Shown: positions 39,962 through 48,500 of the stretch, in pieces
Numbering within the stretch: the first letter of the stretch is position 1
Layout: the number at the start of each line of letters is the position of its first letter
NCBI GenBank assembly: GCA_927911475.1
Contig: CAKMPP010000025.1
Location: 1 to 48,578, forward strand
From: an uncultured Solobacterium sp.
GTDB taxonomy: Bacteria > Bacillota_I > Bacilli_A > Erysipelotrichales > Erysipelotrichaceae
Length of the DNA: 48,578 nucleotides
Reading direction: 5' to 3'
The notes under the pieces: model-generated
Seen by the model: only the letters and a program-made list of their open reading frames with translations
Databases searched by the model: none
Told to the model about the DNA's origin: nothing
Made by a program: the position numbers and the translations under genes

Positions 39962-42452
39962 ATGGTCAAGAAGATATGGAAGTATTTACAAGTCACATTG
40001 TTAACAATTTTACTATCCATTTCATCACTTTCAGTGCTACCTGTAGCAGCTCTAGATGAAGTTAAGGATGATACAGACTTATCAAAGCTCGAGTTATATC
40101 AATTTACACTTACACAAGAAAACATGGAGATTGTTTCGCAATCAGCTTCTGTTGTGAAAGATATCGTTGATCCAAATGGATCATGGAAACAGGCAACAGT
40201 ATTTTCATTGAAGGTTGATAAAAATAATACTGCAGAAAACATTCAATGAACCACTTAAATTGAAATTCTCCAATGCAGGTACTTTGTATGGGAAGAATGT
40301 AGATGTTTTTGTGACTGTCAATAAAGTAAATACAACTCTCCTTGCGAGAAATAGTGAGTACAACGATCCAAATAAGACAGTTCTCCCATTTTTAACAGTT
40401 GATGAAAATTGGGGCACAAAGTCTATTCAGATTATGGATTACATCTATCCAACACATCCAAATATTACGCATAATTTGGAAGGCGCATATGCATTTGATG
40501 CGGATGTAACTACAGAATTTAAATATCAGGACGGTACTCCATGTGACATTAAGATGGTTATGTTGCCATCAGATATCGATGTTGTTAAAGGTAGTCGTAA
40601 AGAAACATTCTCAATCTATGATATGAATAATTCTGTGGATAAGATTGTTATGAATAATGCTAACTATCTTACACGTACAACCAATGGAGATAAAACAACT
40701 TGGGAACCATCAGATGGTCGAGGAACAAGTGGAGATGCTGAGTACAACGCATCTGGATTTGCAGTACGTTCAACAGACAACAAGATGCATTTTGAATATA
40801 CAACAACAGCAATTTGTGGTGGACTATTTGGCTTCTTTGCGGAAGCAAAAGCTCCAGAACCAACAAAGCAAGTAGATAAAGCAGAAGTTCCTGCTAAAAT
40901 TGGGGAAGAACTCATATATACAACAGAATATACAATCCCTACTCCAGGTAAAAATGTCATTGGTTCTTTAAGTAAAATGAGCATGACCGATGAATTTGAT
41001 GAAAGATTAGATTTCCAGAGTGCTACTGTAAAACTTGCTGGACAGACTTTGACAGAAAATGATGATTATACTGTTGAAAAGAATGGGCAGAAAGTAACAG
41101 TTCATATTGATAAAAAGCACTTAGGAAAAGCGAATAGTGGTAAGAAGTTTGAGATTGTCTTCAAAGTAAAGACAAATGAAAAGATTGTAGATAACGGAAC
41201 TGTAATTAAAAACAAAGTAACGCAAACAGTCGATAATGTAATTACTCCTTCTAACGAGGTGGAAACTAAGGTTCTCTACAACAAGACACATGAATATATT
41301 AGTGGCACCCCTGGAAAAGAACTTCCAACTGAAGTGAAGGTTTTATTACCAGATGATGTTCATAATATTCCTAATGGCACTACTGTAACTCCAGATACTC
41401 CAAAAGGAAATGTCACAAAAGTGAGTGTACCTGAAGGAAACTGGGTATTTAGAGGATATGATAAGCAACAAGAAGTAATCAATAATAAGGATGCACACTT
41501 TATTGGTGTATGGGTGATTGAACCATATGAATCACCAGTTAAAGATGTAGCATTCGCTGCAGATCCAACAACAAGTATTGATAACAAGCCTGTAAAACCA
41601 GGGGATGAATTGGAATATTCTATCAAGTTCAAAAATACAACTACATCACAACGTGATGTGACAATGACGGATATTATTCCTGAAAATACAACATATGTGG
41701 AAGGCTCTGCATCTCCAACAGGTACATATGATGCGGTGACAAGAACATTAACTTTAGAGAAAACAGGTTTAGCAGCAGATGCGGAAGTGGTTTTCCGCTT
41801 CAAGGTTAAAGTAAATGAAGACGCAAATAGTGTTGTGATTGAAAATACAGCAACTGTTAAGTCTGGAGATAATACATTTACAACGAATACAACAAAGAAT
41901 CCTACTCCAACACCTCCATTAAAAGATGTTCATGAGGAAGGTAAGCTAGATACAAGTATCAATAATCGTCCCGTATCTGCTGGTCAGATTCTAACCTATA
42001 CAATCTCATACAGAAATACAACTGGTGAAAAGCGTACTGTGGTTGTTAGTGATACAATCCCTATGCATACACAATATGTAGATGGAACAGCAAACGAAGC
42101 AGGTGTATATAATCCGACAACAAAGACATTGCAGTGGCAGAAGGTTGATTTAGAAGCAGGTGATGTTGTAACATTCCAGTTTAATGTGAAAGTTGATGCG
42201 GATGTTGATGGAGAAGTCATTGAAAACCATGCAGATGTAGATGATGGTATTAATCGATATGTAACGAATACAACAAAGAATCCAACCCCAAAGAAAGTTA
42301 CACCTAAGACATCAGATACTATGAATGTATGGTTATATGCATGTGTATTATTATCAACATTGGTAGTAGGAATGATTATTCTTCAAAAAAGATTTTTAAT
42401 GCACTTTAAAAATGGTAAAAATGATAAAAACAAAGGATATCTAGACTATTGA
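39962..42452 (+). CDS. Cell-wall surface protein with SHIRT and DUF11-like repeats, one frameshift
   Basis: A secreted protein of about 829 residues after correction. The signal peptide ends near LPVAA-LD (residue ~31). Then come an N-terminal adhesin-like region, a fimbrial isopeptide-type domain (about 300-430, starting PTKQVDKAEVPAKIGEEL), a SHIRT domain (about 435-520: ISGTPGKELPTEV, WVFRGYDKQ) and two DUF11-like repeats (each ending TNTTKNPTP, about 530-640 and 655-775). The C-terminus has TPKTSDT, a hydrophobic helix and a basic tail, a variant sortase signal like that of the adhesin at 11913. The frame is broken at 40236-40239 (one A too many). GGAGGGG precedes the ATG. Function as an adhesin is inferred. 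Confidence 0.84.
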
Positions 42453-42454
42453 AG

Positions 42455-42475
42455 AGATAGTTTAGGTATCTTTTT
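42455..42475 (+). terminator. Weak terminator after the surface protein gene
   Basis: AGATA and TATCT bracket a seven-base loop followed by a T run, directly after the stop at 42452. The stem is short. Confidence 0.5.
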
Positions 42476-42508
42476 ATGTTTTAATATGATGTATTGAAAC
42501 ATGCATAT

Positions 42509-42522
42509 ATGTGAATTCACAT
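42509..42522. promoter_or_regulatory. Perfect 14-bp palindrome upstream of the fumarate reductase gene
   Basis: ATGTGAATTCACAT reads the same on both strands. It lies in the 309-bp AT-rich gap between the surface protein and the fumarate-reductase-like lipoprotein. The half-site TGTGA resembles the half-sites of CRP/FNR-family regulators, but without their usual central spacer. No confident promoter was found in the rest of the gap. Confidence 0.35.
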
Positions 42523-42761
42523 TGGTTTTTACATTTATGATTAATTTTAGCAATATCATTATTTTTCATGCTTTAAATGTAAAGAGTTGTATTTGGTGTA
42601 TGTATGATACATAAAATGATATGTTTTTCAGAAATAAACATATATTGAAAATGAAAAAAAAATATAAGTGTGAATAAAAACGAGAAATAATTGATTAAAG
42701 GGGGTATTCATTTGTGAAAAAATGGTCTATTATAAAACCAATACATGGAGGGAAAATTATA

Positions 42762-44751
42762 ATGAAAAAGTTGAGTATCTCTTTAGTTGCTCTTGTTTTA
42801 GCCGGATCATTAGTAGGCTGTAATAAGACAACTGAAACAACAACTTCTACAAAGATGAAGGCCGGTACATATACAGCTTCAGCTGCTGGTATGAACGACA
42901 ATGTTACAGTAGAAGTAGAAGTAACTGAAACAGAAATCAAGTCAGTTAAGGTTACTTCACATGCTGAAACACCAGGTATTGGTGGAGAACTTGTTGACAA
43001 GGATGGAAAGGTTGTTACAACTGGGGGCGTAGCACCTGTTCAATTGATTCCTGAAGAAATCGTTAAGCATCAAAGTTTATCTGTTGATAACGTAACTGGT
43101 GCAACAATTACATCAGGAGCTATTAAGACTGCTGTTAAGGACGCTATCAAACAAGCAGGTGGCGATCCAGATGCATTTAAGAAAGAAGTATCATACGAAG
43201 ACAAAAAAGACGTTGAAGCAGACGTTGTCGTTGTAGGCGGTGGCGGTGCTGGTCTTGCAAGTGCTGTTGAACTCTTACAAGGTGGTAAGAGCGTCAGCAA
43301 TTTATCGAAAAAGCTGGTGAAGTCGGTGGTGATACATTAGTTTGTGGTGCAATTTATAATGCACCAGATCCAGCATTACAACAACATGCTGAAATGAGTG
43401 ATGCAGTTAAGACTACTATTGAAAAAGCTTTAGCCGAAACACCAGTTAACGAACAACATGCAGCATTACAAGCAGAAGTTCAAGCTCAGTGGGATGCATA
43501 TAAGGCTGCAGGTAGAACAGACTTATTCGACTCCAAGGAATGGTATGCATTACAGACTTGGATCAATGGTGATAAGGTTGCTAACTTAGATTTAGTTAAG
43601 GCATTATGCTATAATGCATTTGGTGGCTATGAATGGATTGAATCCATGGGAATGAAATTCCAAGATAAGATTTCTCAGGGTGCTGGTTCCTTATGGCAAC
43701 GTACACACACATCTACAATGAAGATGGGTACAGGCTTTATCTCCACATATGCAGACATGCTTGAGAAGTATGGCGATAAGGTTACATTATTAACAGAAAC
43801 AACAGCTACTAAACTTGTAGTTGACAACAACCAAGTGAAGGCTGTTAAGGCAACAGACAACCATACAGGCAAAGAAATTACAGTTACTGGTAAAGACGGT
43901 GTCGTATTAGCAACTGGTGGTTTCGGTGCTAACGCTAAGATGGTTCAAGAATACAATACAACAGGTAAGTGGCCAGATCTTTCTAAGACAGGTACAACAA
44001 ACCGTTTCTCAGCATCACAGGGTGATGGTATCACAATGGCTAAGGATGCTGGTGCTTCATTAACAGATATGGAACAATTACAGCTTCTATATTTAGGTAA
44101 CTTAGTTGACGGTCAAATTTCTAAGTACCCAGCACGTGATGTTAACGGTACAGACCAGATTATCTTCATCAATAAGGAAGGTAAGCGTTTCGTTCGTGAA
44201 GACGGTCGTCGTGACCAGATTTGCGGTGGCGTTCTAAATCAAACAGACAAGATGTTCTACATCCTTGAAAGTGGAGATGGCGCTGGTTATAAAGATATTA
44301 AAGATCCATCATGGAGAAGTGGTGACGGATTCACATTCGAATACCTCGAAAAGAATGGCTTTATCATCTATGCAGAAACATTAGAAGAACTCGCTAAGAA
44401 GTTAGATATGGATCCTGCAACATTACAGGCAACTGTAGATGAATTCAATAAGAGCGTTGAAAGTGGAAGCGATGAATTCGGAAGAACTCTATACTCTACA
44501 AAACTTGAAAAAGGACCATGGGTTGCAACTCCTCGTCAGGCTTGCGTTCACCATACAATGGGTGGTGTAACAATTGACACAGAAGCACGTGTACTCAATG
44601 AAAAGGGAGAAGTAATCAAGGGCTTATACGCTGCTGGTGAAGTTACTGGTGGTATCCACGGTGCTAACCGTTTGGTGGTAACGCTGTAGTAGATACAGTA
44701 GTATTCGGTAAGTTATCTGCTGATACATTACTAGCTGATACAAAAAAGTAG
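42762..44751 (+). CDS. Extracellular flavinylated fumarate reductase-like lipoprotein, two frameshifts
   Basis: A ~663-residue lipoprotein (signal LVALVLAGSLVGC, lipobox cysteine at residue 20) starting at ATG 42762 after GGAGGG. An FMN-binding domain (about 30-125) carries NVTGATITSG, the threonine motif to which ApbE attaches FMN covalently. An FAD-binding reductase domain follows (VVVVGGGGAGLAS about 155, GAGSLWQRTH, GVVLATGGFG, HHTMGGVTIDTEA, GEVTGGIHGANRLGG). This layout matches FrdA/UrdA-type reductases of flavin-based extracellular electron transfer. Fumarate is the commonest acceptor; urocanate or others are possible. Frames break at about 43294 (one C lost, QQFIEKAGEVGGDT restored) and 44674 (GGG read as GG). 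The stop's last base begins an 8-bp insertion-sequence target duplication. Confidence 0.88.
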
Positions 44752-44758
44752 CAATTAG
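44751..44758. repeat. Target-site duplication, left copy (GCAATTAG)
   Basis: GCAATTAG, identical to 46393-46400. Its first G is the last base of the upstream TAG stop, so the insertion preserved the reading frame. Confidence 0.82.
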
Positions 44759-44814
44759 CCTAATGTAAAATAACTTGGGGTTTTAGAAAAATCCGCTTTA
44801 AAATTACATGGGGC

Positions 44815-44871
44815 AAAAAGGTAGAAATTGTAGATGAGAATAATGTCTCTTGTCTACGATTTCTACCTTTT
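44815..44871 (-). terminator. Hairpin terminator of the transposase gene, bidirectional
   Basis: AAAAAGGTAGAAATTGTAGA pairs with TCTACGATTTCTACCTTTT across about 18 bases. It lies just after the transposase stop and just inside the left end of the insertion sequence, where it may also block read-in from the upstream gene. Confidence 0.78.
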
Positions 44872-44904
44872 ATATGTGCTAAGAAAGAAATATTTTATTG
44901 GCAA

Positions 44905-46232
44905 TTATTTTTTGTATGAACCCCGTTTCTTTCCAATTCTTTTGTTAGATTGAAGGTGATCCGTAATTGTGTAATATAGTTTTCTGTTTAATGCATAGAG
45001 TGCTCTGGCACGGAATCTAGGGAAGTTTGAAAGACCATTAGAAACATTGATCAGTACACGTAATCTACTGTTCATATATTCTGATAGTGCATTCGATTGT
45101 TTTCTGTCATCATATGGCCTTCTAAAGGAGTTGAGATACTCCTTTTTCCAGTTTGTGATAGATGTCAAAAAGTCTTCGTACGCAGGTATGTCGGCAGAAA
45201 TAAACGCATCTAGTATGGAAGTGATTTCATTTATGCAAGATGGGTAAATAGCAGTTCTATTAAAGTTGCGAAATAATTCTTTTAAGTGGTAGGCAAGCGT
45301 TAAGACTGGATCAATTTCCAATAACTGGTCATACAGATTTCGATAATTTAATTTCTGTCTAAAGAAACTGTTATATTTCGGCTCGTTATCTAAGTCGTAG
45401 TCAGTTTCCAGTAATTTATGCCAGGTTTTAAGAAGATAATAAGCTCTACTTCCTTTTTCGTAACGATTCATGATATCGATACGTAGATGTGAGAATCCAG
45501 ATGTAAGATGCTCAATGACATGGAAAGGATCTACAGCGACAATGGCGTTGGGCAGATATTTCTTTACAACATCTTTGTATGGCTGCCACATATCCATGGT
45601 CACAATCTTCACTCTTTGTCTCTCACTTAATGGGATGTTTTCAAAGTAAGTACTAAGTTCCCTTTTTGAACGAGACTGTATGACCTCGTTTAGAACACGA
45701 GCTTTATTATCGACCATGACACATAAGTAAGAACTATTTTTTAACGCCATGTCAGAATATAGTTCATCAATTCCTAGATACTCAGGTAAGAACTGCCTTG
45801 GAATTCTCAAGTAACTATCGGCATAGAGTTCTACCGTAGGAATAGATACATGTGCTCTTAGTGCAATTGTCTTTAAGTTAATGGAGATATCACTAGATCT
45901 TTCATGATTTGATCGACCATAGAGAAGGTGGAATGCATACCATCAGGGGTAAAGATATTGTCTTCACTAAAAGTACGATGACAGTCACGACACTTATACC
46001 GTCTACGTTTCCAATTGACAATTGTTTTTAGACCAGCGATGTCTTGCGTTTTGAACGTATATGTTAGAAGTCCTTTACTAGATGTATCAGCACCACAGTA
46101 AGGACAAATAGGGTGTTTATTTATCAGTAGAAGATAGATATTTAAGGTACCATGATTACGTGCCGTAGATAGACTTTGAACTTGATCTTGGGACAAGTTC
46201 AAAGCAGATGTGATAATATAATCAATAGCCAT
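44905..46232 (-). CDS. ISL3-family transposase, one frameshift
   Basis: DDE transposase of about 442 residues. The N-terminus has a zinc-finger pair (CPYCGAD and YKCRDCHRTF) followed by a helix-turn-helix. The catalytic core includes GIDELYSD, MDMWQPY, and DPFHVIEH, and the C-terminal third includes RRPYDDRKQSNALSEYMN with the final acidic residue region. GAGAGGAGG precedes ATG 46232. At about 45880-45885 the frame breaks; one extra base after TCTCC joins LVIS to NLKTIALRAHVSIPTVELY. Activity is plausible if the break is a sequencing error. Confidence 0.9.
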
Positions 46233-46304
46233 TTATGGCCTCCTCTCTAATTATTTTCTTTCTTAGCAAAAAGATAATAACATGAGAGGTTTTTATTTTT
46301 TGAA

Positions 46305-46370
46305 GGTACCCCAAGTTTTCTGAAGAAGTATGAAAAAGGTACCCCAAGATTTCTCATTGTGGTACCCCAA
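46305..46370. repeat. Iterated GGTACCCCAA repeats at the right end of the insertion sequence
   Basis: Three exact copies of GGTACCCCAA at 46305-46314, 46338-46347 and 46361-46370, then a related CCCCAAG at 46371. Their C4 cores lie 83, 50, 27 and 21 bp from the right end. They are probable transposase-binding sites; the same phasing recurs in the neighbouring element at 46445. Confidence 0.7.
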
Positions 46371-46392
46371 CCCCAAGTAATTTTAGAGCGCC

Positions 46393-46400
46393 GCAATTAG
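46393..46400. repeat. Target-site duplication, right copy (GCAATTAG)
   Basis: Exact duplicate of 44751-44758. Joining the two flanks places the fumarate reductase stop 18 bp before the hairpin at 46412. Confidence 0.82.
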
Positions 46401-46411
46401 AATAATCAAGG

Positions 46412-46440
46412 AAAGGTCTGAGTTCGCTCAGGCCTTTTTT
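46412..46440 (+). terminator. Original terminator of the fumarate reductase gene, displaced by the insertion
   Basis: AAAGGTCTGAG-TTCG-CTCAGGCCTTT, an 11-bp stem with one G-T pair and a TTCG tetraloop, then TTT. No gene now precedes it directly. Removing the insertion sequence and one repeat copy puts it 18 bp after the stop codon at 44751. Confidence 0.85.
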
Positions 46441-46444
46441 GTAG

Positions 46445-46867
46445 GTAATATAAAAATTGCGTGGGGTTTTCAAAAAAACACGCAATAAAATCTCGTGGGT
46501 ATATAACTAATAAAAGGCAATATATTAAGGTGATTCTCTAAGGAATTGCCTTTTTCTTTTTGGGTAGTAAATATATCTTTTTAGATTTATAGTATTTAGA
46601 CATTACTTTGTATATTTGGCATTAACGAGAAATACATACTATGTCCTATTATTCAAGAACTATAAAAATAGCCAATAAGCTAATGTGATAAAATCATGAA
46701 TAGCCATATAGGGATACCTCTGTTTCTATATAATTCTCCAGACAAGAAGATAATAGGACGGAGGTTTTATTATATTTTGGTCTCCCCACAAAAAATGAGC
46801 ACGATGATTTTTTCGTGCCCACAAAAGTTTATAGCTTATCCCCAACCCCATGAGATTTTAAAGTGCC
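46445..46867. mobile_element. Transposase-less relative of the insertion sequence (MITE-like), about 423 bp
   Basis: Its right end (GGCACTTTAAAATCTCATGGGG on the minus strand) matches the neighbouring insertion sequence at 19 of 24 positions including the next two bases. C4-type cores lie at exactly the same distances (83, 50, 27 and 21 bp) from the end; one is GCCC. Its left end has two TAAAA...TGGG copies 34 bp apart (33 bp in the insertion sequence) followed by a hairpin with a T run (46512-46555), again as in the insertion sequence. There is no transposase, only AT-rich filler; a 66-codon reading at 46696 is unsupported. No target duplication was found, so the exact edges are inferred by alignment. 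Confidence 0.68.
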
Positions 46868-46895
46868 AAAATAACAATATTATCATCACTGATTG

Positions 46896-46927
46896 AAAAA
46901 GAATGTTGATTAGTCAACATTCTTTTT
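46896..46927. terminator. Terminator of dps, bidirectional
   Basis: AAAAAGAATGTTGA and TCAACATTCTTTTT form a perfect 14-bp stem with a TTAG loop, 59 bp beyond the dps stop on the minus strand. Confidence 0.85.
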
Positions 46928-46986
46928 TAGTTTAAAATAATTCTCTACATTAGAAATAGGAATACTAATGATGTAATAAATATTTA

Positions 46987-47418
46987 TTATAGTAATGCCT
47001 GGTTTAACATCCAGATTGTCTTAGCATAAGATGCGATAAATTCATCCATCTTCGCAGATACAAGGTAGTTATTCTCAGCATCTGCAGCTTCCTTGATTTC
47101 TGTAACACTCTTTAATAAGTACTGATAGTCAGGTAATAATTCAGAATATAATGTCTTCACACTTGTTACGTATTCATCTGTACCTTCTGAAAGCTTTGCA
47201 TTCGCAAGGAATTCCTTGAGTGTTGAAACTGGCTTTCCACCATTCATTAGAATTAATTCACCAACTGTATCTACCTGTGGTAATACAGCATCATATAAAT
47301 TCTCAAGTTCTGGGTGAATCTGGAAGAATGACTGTCCACTTACATACCAGTGCTTATTTTGTAACTTGTGATAGAAAACGACTAAGTCGGATAATAATAC
47401 ATTTAATTTGTTGTTCAT
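46987..47418 (-). CDS. dps: Dps-family DNA-protection/ferritin-like protein
   Basis: A 143-residue four-helix bundle protein that sequesters iron and protects against peroxide. The ferroxidase residues are in NKHWYVSG (His about 23), FFQIHPELENLYDAVLPQVD and VGELILMNGGKP, the typical Dps pattern H-x(11-12)-D-x3-E. A clear AAGGAGA site precedes ATG 47418. It is divergent from the AraC regulator; the 134-bp gap holds a TATAAT-type box for each direction, so the regulator may control dps, but this is only positional. Confidence 0.88.
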   Translation of the reverse strand: MNNKLNVLLSDLVVFYHKLQNKHWYVSGQSFFQIHPELENLYDAVLPQVDTVGELILMNGGKPVSTLKEFLANAKLSEGTDEYVTSVKTLYSELLPDYQYLLKSVTEIKEAADAENNYLVSAKMDEFIASYAKTIWMLNQALL

Positions 47419-47552
47419 AATTTATAATCTCCTTTTCAATATTTTCTACAGCTGTATCAGCTGACATTGATAGTATATAATCATTTATATATGTACAATA
47501 GTATTATTTAGTCATAAAATAGTATAATATTATCAATATAAGGAGAATACAT

Positions 47553-48407
47553 ATGATGAACTTTGAACTTCCACTCATTATTGAAGATGAGGAATATAAT
47601 GTACAATCTCAAGATGAGCTATCACACTGGCATAATTCATTTGAGTTGATTGAAGTTGTAGAAGGTAAATTCTACTGTACTGTGGATGGATCCCAATTTC
47701 TAATCGGTCAGGGTGATATCTGTATTATCAACCGCAACAAAATGCATCACATCTGCAATGAAAAGAAAACAAATCTCAAATGTAGAAAACGCACAATTAT
47801 CTTCAATCCAGATTATTACATTAAAGACCAACATATCTATGAGAAATATATTTGTCCACTATTAGAAAAAGACGCCTTTGCACATATTCAATTCCACATG
47901 GATAAAGGTATTGGTCTAGATGTTTATACGCTTATGAAAGAACTTGAAAATCTACAGCGCGAAAAACCGGTAGGCTATGAAATGGAAGAGTATGCTTTAA
48001 TTTACCGTATCCTTCGTTGTTTATATATGGCATATGAGTATGGCCGTCAAACGTTACCTTCTACTTATGACACAAATATACAAATCCAACGAAATATGAC
48101 TAGTTATATCCATGAGCACTATGGTTCAAAGATTGGTTTAGAAGATATTGCGGATGCTGGACAAGTTAGTAAGAGTACCTGTATTCGTTTGTTTCACAAG
48201 TATACAGGTAAATCTCCAATCGACTTCTTAAATAGTTATCGTCTTCAGATGAGTGCTGAAAAGCTAGTCACAACTTCCGAACAAATTACAGAGATTGCAT
48301 ATTCTTGTGGCTTTGGACAACCTAGTTACTTCAACCGTCTATTTTCAAAAGAATATCATATGACACCAAACCAATATCGCAAAACACATGCACGCATGCA
48401 AAGTTAA
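47553..48407 (+). CDS. AraC-family transcriptional regulator with N-terminal cupin
   Basis: A 284-residue regulator. The N-terminal half has a cupin-type sensing domain (HWHNSFELIEVVEG, then GQGDICIINRNKMHH). The C-terminal ~100 residues carry two helix-turn-helix motifs of the AraC family (ADAGQVSKSTCIRLFHKYTG and EIAYSCGFGQPSYFNRLFSK) ending MTPNQYRK. AAGGAGAATACAT precedes the start; the first or second of two adjacent ATGs may be used. The ligand is unknown. Confidence 0.93.
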   Translation: MMNFELPLIIEDEEYNVQSQDELSHWHNSFELIEVVEGKFYCTVDGSQFLIGQGDICIINRNKMHHICNEKKTNLKCRKRTIIFNPDYYIKDQHIYEKYICPLLEKDAFAHIQFHMDKGIGLDVYTLMKELENLQREKPVGYEMEEYALIYRILRCLYMAYEYGRQTLPSTYDTNIQIQRNMTSYIHEHYGSKIGLEDIADAGQVSKSTCIRLFHKYTGKSPIDFLNSYRLQMSAEKLVTTSEQITEIAYSCGFGQPSYFNRLFSKEYHMTPNQYRKTHARMQS

Positions 48408-48500
48408 TCATTTATCTGGTTATATGATTTTCTATCAATCTGGTAATTTCCTCTTTTCTACTATCTTCTATAATGAGGGTTATAGACTAGGAGATTTCTC

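Larger units (their letters stand above)
44759..46392 (-). mobile_element. ISL3-type insertion sequence, 1634 bp
   Basis: Bounded by 8-bp direct repeats GCAATTAG, the size usual for ISL3-family elements. The ends are imperfect inverted repeats: comparing the first 24 bases of each end, positions 8-24 agree at 16 of 17 (TAAAAT, ACTTGGGGTT), while the outermost seven differ. A second, inner left copy (44795-44813) also matches the right end. It carries one leftward transposase gene with a hairpin terminator at its 3' end. The insertion is between the fumarate reductase gene and that gene's terminator. Confidence 0.82.

Noticed and set aside
44793..44813. Inner left repeat as the true left end of the insertion sequence
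   Set aside because: It matches the right end well, but only the outer edge at 44759 is flanked by the 8-bp duplication, and the related element also has both copies.
46437..46875. Target-site duplication around the MITE-like element
   Set aside because: The 8 bases outside the aligned edges (TTTTGTAG and AAAATAAC) do not match, and no shifted pair was found. The edges remain inferred.
46696..46896. 66-codon reading inside the MITE-like element
   Set aside because: It runs through the element's right-end repeats and into the dps terminator, so it is a chance open frame.
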